DNA of 9,410 nt from positions 1-9,410 of the forward strand of contig JAYODW010000077.1 of assembly GCA_038116745.1 (NCBI GenBank), read 5' to 3'. Made by a program: the position numbers and the translations under genes. Under the pieces are notes generated by a model. That model ran no database searches. It saw only the letters and a program-made list of their open reading frames with translations, and was not told the DNA's origin. Source of the DNA: JAYODW01 sp038116745 (GTDB lineage: Bacteria; Pseudomonadota; Gammaproteobacteria; Ga0077536). Positions 6,325 through 9,410 of this stretch are shown here, one piece after another. Every line of letters starts with the position of its first letter. Within the stretch, counting starts at the first letter, position 1.

Positions 6325-7806
6325 ATGAAGACATACGATTTGTGCGTGATTGGGGCAGGACCAGCCGGCTATGCCGCCGCGATGCGGGCAGTCGATTTCA
6401 GGAAAAAAGTGCTGCTCGTCGAGAAGGACCAACTCGGCGGCGCCGGGGTAAACAACGGAGCGCTGTGGAGTAAAACCTGGTGGGAGCTGGCGAGAAAGGC
6501 TGATGCTCTAAGGACTAATGCTGGCCTCTTGAATCTCGGCGAGGTCAGCTTTGATTTCAAAAGTATGAAAACAGAAGTAAGCAGTGCCCTGCAGGAGCGC
6601 ACGCGCTTGCTTTCGCGCCACATGCAGAATGTCAACGTCAGTATCGGGAGCGGAATTTTCGATTACGCGCATGGTGTGGCAAAGATCGTCGCCAGGGACC
6701 GAGTGATGATCGTGTCCCAACACGAAGACGAGGCTGAGACAATAAAAGCCGATCACATCATCTGCGCGACCGGCAGCAGGCCAAGAAAATTACCCGAAAT
6801 TCCAATAGACGAGCACCATATCTACACCAGCGACGGGTTGGATAAGCTCGAACAATTCCCCAAGAGCATGGTCATATTGGGGGCCGGCGTTATCGGGTGC
6901 GAGTTCGCTACTATTTTCTCCAGTTTCGGAGAAACAAAGGTGCATCTCATCGACAAAGGCGATCGTATTCTTCCTTTTGAAGATGAAGATGTGGTCGCGG
7001 TCATTGAGAAAAACCTTGAAGAAAACGGGGTTCTGATCCACCGGAACTCAAAACTGGTGGATATGGAAATCGTCTCGGGCGAGGTCGTTTACACGCTCGA
7101 ATACACTGACGGACGCGTGGAAAAGTTTACGGTAGAAAAAGCGCTGGTTTCTGTCGGGCGGATTCCAAACCACGAGGATCTGTTCGACCACTCGGTTCCA
7201 GTAAACATGGATGCGCGAGGCATCATCGATGATTTGACGCAGACCAGCGTCCCAAATATTTACGCGGTTGGCGATATTACGGCTGATATTTCTCTGGTGA
7301 ATGTCGCTGAGCTGGAAGGCCGCCACGCGGTGGAACGGATCTTCGGGAAGCCGGAGCAACCGCTCATTTATGAAAATATCTCGACGATTATGTTTTTGAA
7401 GCCAGAGGTGGCGGGTGTCGGGATGAATGAAATACAAGCCCAGAAGGAAGGCTTGGATTACAGGATGGTCACCCTTGGCTATGACTGTATACCGAGAGCA
7501 ACTGCCATGCGGAACACCCAGGGGTTTATTAAAATAATCATCTCCGCGGATGACGCAATGAAAATTCTGGGCATGCGTGTAGTCGGAGAACACGCCTCAA
7601 GCGCGATTCAGGCTGTCGCCCTTCTTATTTCGGTAGGCCGAGGCGTCCAGGAGTTAGCCGAGCTGATACATCCCCATCCCTCCATCATCGAAGGTATTCA
7701 GGAGTGCGCTCGAATGTTGATGGGTAAATCAATACTGAAACCGCAGGTGTTGGGGGGCGGGATGACCTGTCGGGTGTATGAAAATGGTGGCTACCGCGAT
7801 GTGTAG
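6325..7806 (+). CDS. Dihydrolipoamide dehydrogenase-like FAD/NAD flavoprotein lacking the redox disulfide
   Basis: A 493-residue member of the pyridine nucleotide-disulfide oxidoreductase fold, presumably soluble. FAD site: GAGPAG at 10-15, acidic Glu33 after the second strand, ATGS at 148-151 and YAVGD at 313-317. NAD site: GAGVIGCE at 186-193 with Asp210 at the end of the second strand, favouring NAD over NADP. C-terminal interface: HPHPSIIE at 449-456, keeping the His-Glu pair that serves as acid/base in the class I enzymes. The disulfide motif GGxCxxxxCxxSK is instead GGAGVNNGALWSK (38-50), with Gly41 and Ala46 at the two cysteine positions. It therefore cannot do thiol-disulfide chemistry by the usual route; direct NADH oxidation or transhydrogenase-like hydride transfer is more plausible. 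About 25 residues extend the C-terminus beyond the usual end. ATG at 6325 has no good Shine-Dalgarno, only AT-rich sequence. The gene appears less GC-rich than the oxygenase next to it. Confidence 0.85.
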   Translation: MKTYDLCVIGAGPAGYAAAMRAVDFRKKVLLVEKDQLGGAGVNNGALWSKTWWELARKADALRTNAGLLNLGEVSFDFKSMKTEVSSALQERTRLLSRHMQNVNVSIGSGIFDYAHGVAKIVARDRVMIVSQHEDEAETIKADHIICATGSRPRKLPEIPIDEHHIYTSDGLDKLEQFPKSMVILGAGVIGCEFATIFSSFGETKVHLIDKGDRILPFEDEDVVAVIEKNLEENGVLIHRNSKLVDMEIVSGEVVYTLEYTDGRVEKFTVEKALVSVGRIPNHEDLFDHSVPVNMDARGIIDDLTQTSVPNIYAVGDITADISLVNVAELEGRHAVERIFGKPEQPLIYENISTIMFLKPEVAGVGMNEIQAQKEGLDYRMVTLGYDCIPRATAMRNTQGFIKIIISADDAMKILGMRVVGEHASSAIQAVALLISVGRGVQELAELIHPHPSIIEGIQECARMLMGKSILKPQVLGGGMTCRVYENGGYRDV

Positions 7807-7839
7807 GTCCAGTTGAGTAAACCGGCCATATCAGTCCGT

Positions 7840-7882
7840 CGAGGAGCGAGTTCTTGGAAGGTGCTTCTACGAACTGTCCTCG
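7840..7882. terminator. Imperfect stem-loop between convergent genes
   Basis: CGAGGA (7840-7845) pairs with TCCTCG (7877-7882), and further in AGTTC (7849-7853) pairs with GAACT (7871-7875), with an unequal internal bulge (3 versus 1 nt). It lies about 34 nt past the flavoprotein stop, where a shared terminator for convergent units would be expected. No T run follows on either strand, so intrinsic termination is doubtful. A shorter stem GACCG/CGGTC at 7969-7981 lies just past the oxygenase stop. Confidence 0.3.
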
Positions 7883-7986
7883 GACGTAGCCATTCAACGT
7901 AAAACGCGGCCTGCGGTCGACCTGACTGACTTCGGCGCCAGCTGACCCGGTCCTAAGTCACCGGCGTCGACCGGTACGGTCCGCGT

Positions 7987-9114
7987 TCACAGGATTTGCT
8001 GCAGCTGCTCCAGGTGCGCTTCGAGATGGCGATGGAAATGCACCGCCGCCTCCTCGAAGCGGCCGAACAGAAAATGGCTGTTCGCGTCCCCGGCCATACC
8101 GCGCTGGATCGAACAGGCGGCAGCGCGGTCTTCGATCACCCCGGTGTCTTTGAGAAAGGCAGCATCACGTTTCGAGCGCTCCAGCGCCTCGGGAGTATCT
8201 TCTGCACCGGGCGTCCGCAGACGGTAGATGATCCAGCGCGACACGCTGGGGCTGACAGGCTCGAGGATGACGAGCAGGTAATGATTCGAGAGCGTCGCCA
8301 GCCGGGTGTTGGGATACAGCTGGTTGACGTAGGTCAGCTTGCCCTCGGCGCGCCACTCCTCCTTCGGACGTTCACGCAGCTTTTCGACGCGCTTGAACGG
8401 AAACACGATCCGCGAGTTCATGCCGAAAGTTTCGACGACATTGAGATTGTCGAAACCGAAGGGATAAAAGGTCGTGTTGTGCAGCGCCTTGATGTGATAA
8501 CCCTCCATTGATGTTTCGAGCAGCAGTTTCCAGTTCGCTTCATCGGTAAAGGTGGTGTATTCGAAGACCACCTGATCGGCAGCGATCAGCTCGGGCAGCT
8601 GTTCGAGAGCGCCGCGCGAGACTGCAGGTTTCTGCGTGACGAAGACAAGCCCACCGCGTTCTTCAGTGGTCACCGGGGTCAGGCCATGCTCGCGCGGATC
8701 GATACCGGGGAAGCCGGCCGTGCCGGCAATATTCCTGAGGCGGCCGTCGAGACCGTAAGCCCAGGCGTGATAAGGGCAGGTGAAACCACCGCCTGCGTTG
8801 CCGTCACCCTCGGCCAGCATCATGCCGCGGTGACGACACGCATTGTGGAAGGTGCGCACGATGCCATCGCTGCCACGAACCGCGAGCAGAGGGACGCCCG
8901 CGACCGAGCGCGCGACGTAATCGCCCACCCCGGGCAGCGCGGCCGAGGGGCAGAACACCATCGGCAGGCGCTTGAAGAGCTCCATTTCGAGCGCAAAGCG
9001 CTCTGCGCTGCGATAGTTGTCGACCGGCTCGCGCCAGACGGTTTCGCCCATATCCGTCGTGCGATTAGAGATGTGGTCGAGTACCCGTTGAATGACTTCG
9101 TTGTCGCTCAGCAA
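7987..9114 (-). CDS. Rieske non-heme iron oxygenase, alpha (catalytic) subunit
   Basis: Aromatic-ring-hydroxylating-dioxygenase-type catalytic subunit that uses electrons from a reductase or ferredoxin to oxidise an organic substrate with O2. Numbering is from TTG at 9180 (397 residues); subtract 22 for the preferred start. The Rieske [2Fe-2S] motif is complete: CRH at 115-117 and CPYH at 135-138. The catalytic domain has NWKLLLETSMEGYHIKALH (216-234), where Glu226 occupies the electron-bridging position and His229 and His234 are iron ligands. A carboxylate near ED at 350-351, before QRG, may be the third ligand. I prefer TTG at 9112-9114 because GGAGG lies nine bases before it and family members begin close to the EVIQRVLDHI segment; TTG at 9180 has no such site. 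No beta subunit, ferredoxin or reductase is visible. The substrate cannot be assigned: this subfamily includes betaine/carnitine-type demethylases as well as ring hydroxylases. Confidence 0.9.
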   Translation of the reverse strand: MLSDNEVIQRVLDHISNRTTDMGETVWREPVDNYRSAERFALEMELFKRLPMVFCPSAALPGVGDYVARSVAGVPLLAVRGSDGIVRTFHNACRHRGMMLAEGDGNAGGGFTCPYHAWAYGLDGRLRNIAGTAGFPGIDPREHGLTPVTTEERGGLVFVTQKPAVSRGALEQLPELIAADQVVFEYTTFTDEANWKLLLETSMEGYHIKALHNTTFYPFGFDNLNVVETFGMNSRIVFPFKRVEKLRERPKEEWRAEGKLTYVNQLYPNTRLATLSNHYLLVILEPVSPSVSRWIIYRLRTPGAEDTPEALERSKRDAAFLKDTGVIEDRAAACSIQRGMAGDANSHFLFGRFEEAAVHFHRHLEAHLEQLQQIL

Positions 9115-9123
9115 TTTGTCCGC

Positions 9124-9128
9124 CCTCC
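9124..9128 (-). promoter_or_regulatory. Ribosome binding site deciding the oxygenase start
   Basis: GGAGG on the minus strand lies nine bases before TTG at 9112-9114. It is the only good Shine-Dalgarno near any in-frame start in this region: TTG at 9178-9180 and ATG at 9049-9051 have none. Confidence 0.55.
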
Positions 9129-9300
9129 CGTTCGCACCGTCGCCGTGAGCGCCTAGGATACTGTCAGTCCTGGTCGGCAAGGGGTTCAGGCCTGGATTTG
9201 TCCGGCCGGTGGCGAGCGTGAATGACCCTCGACGCCATCAATGACGCCGACGTCTGACCTTGGATCTGTTTTTCTGAATCTGTGAAGGATGCTTCCGGCC

Positions 9301-9410
9301 ATGAACGACACCAACGAACTGGGGTGGGCAGATCTGCTCAAGCTCGCCGATGAGATCAAAGCGGATAACGGACCAGGCACCGCAGCCTGGCATGCCCAGG
9401 GCTCTGAGAC
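9301..9410 (+). CDS. Start of an unidentified gene, cut by the window end
   Basis: ATG at 9301 opens a frame without stops to the window edge, 36 complete codons beginning MNDTNELGWADLLKLADEIK. AAGGA at 9285-9289 is 11 bases before it, a little far but usable. An in-frame TGA at 9283 rules out a start further upstream except ATG at 9289, which would sit directly against the GAAGG. Third codon positions are mostly G or C, as in the oxygenase gene. The visible residues predict a soluble helical N-terminus with no signal peptide and no recognisable domain. It is divergent from the oxygenase gene across about 190 bp, so both could share a control region, and a role with the oxygenase is possible but unproven. 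Confidence 0.5.
   Translation, partial: MNDTNELGWADLLKLADEIKADNGPGTAAWHAQGSE

Noticed and set aside
5978..6334. A 118-codon minus-strand frame before the flavoprotein gene
   Set aside because: It overlaps the flavoprotein start, has an Arg/Ser-rich composition typical of spurious translation, and shows no recognised domain.
7996..8511. A 171-codon plus-strand frame opposite the oxygenase gene
   Set aside because: It mirrors the GC-rich codon pattern of the real Rieske gene on the other strand.

Overview
The window looks like bacterial chromosome, most likely from an uncultivated gammaproteobacterium. This rests on moderately high GC, clear Shine-Dalgarno sites, a kinase of the fused 'Ser/Thr kinase plus formylglycine-generating-enzyme (FGE) domain' type common there, and a Rieske oxygenase of a proteobacterial type. 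The lineage is inference; no rRNA, tRNA, mobile element or CRISPR array was seen.

Bases 1-2831 (+) hold one long gene in pieces: an N-terminal Hanks-type kinase, one membrane segment, a helical-repeat region and a C-terminal FGE-like domain. The reading frame changes three times (about 1241-1250, 2057-2101 and 2585-2592), at G runs or a GC-repeat stretch, so the gene is either a pseudogene, damaged by sequencing indels, or (less likely) switchable at the G8 tract. Bases 2832-3557 carry no convincing gene.

Bases 3558-5488 (-) hold three uncharacterised membrane-protein genes in one direction: a 306-residue multi-pass protein, then two small membrane proteins (140 and 121 residues) that are diverged tandem paralogues. 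A near-consensus sigma70 promoter lies upstream, and its spacer contains a perfect 12-bp palindrome that may be an operator. This is the best candidate here for an undescribed system.

Bases 5582-6324 are another long stretch without a convincing gene. Bases 6325-7806 (+) encode a flavoprotein of the dihydrolipoamide dehydrogenase / transhydrogenase fold in which both redox cysteines are replaced, although FAD, NAD and C-terminal His-Glu motifs remain. Convergent with it, 7987-9114 (-) encodes an intact Rieske non-heme-iron oxygenase alpha subunit. At 9301 a divergent gene begins and runs off the window.

No single pathway ties the blocks together. Kinase and membrane genes are convergent, membrane genes and flavoprotein divergent, flavoprotein and oxygenase convergent, so they are probably separate transcription units. 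No oxygenase reductase or ferredoxin is visible, and nothing shows that the flavoprotein serves it.
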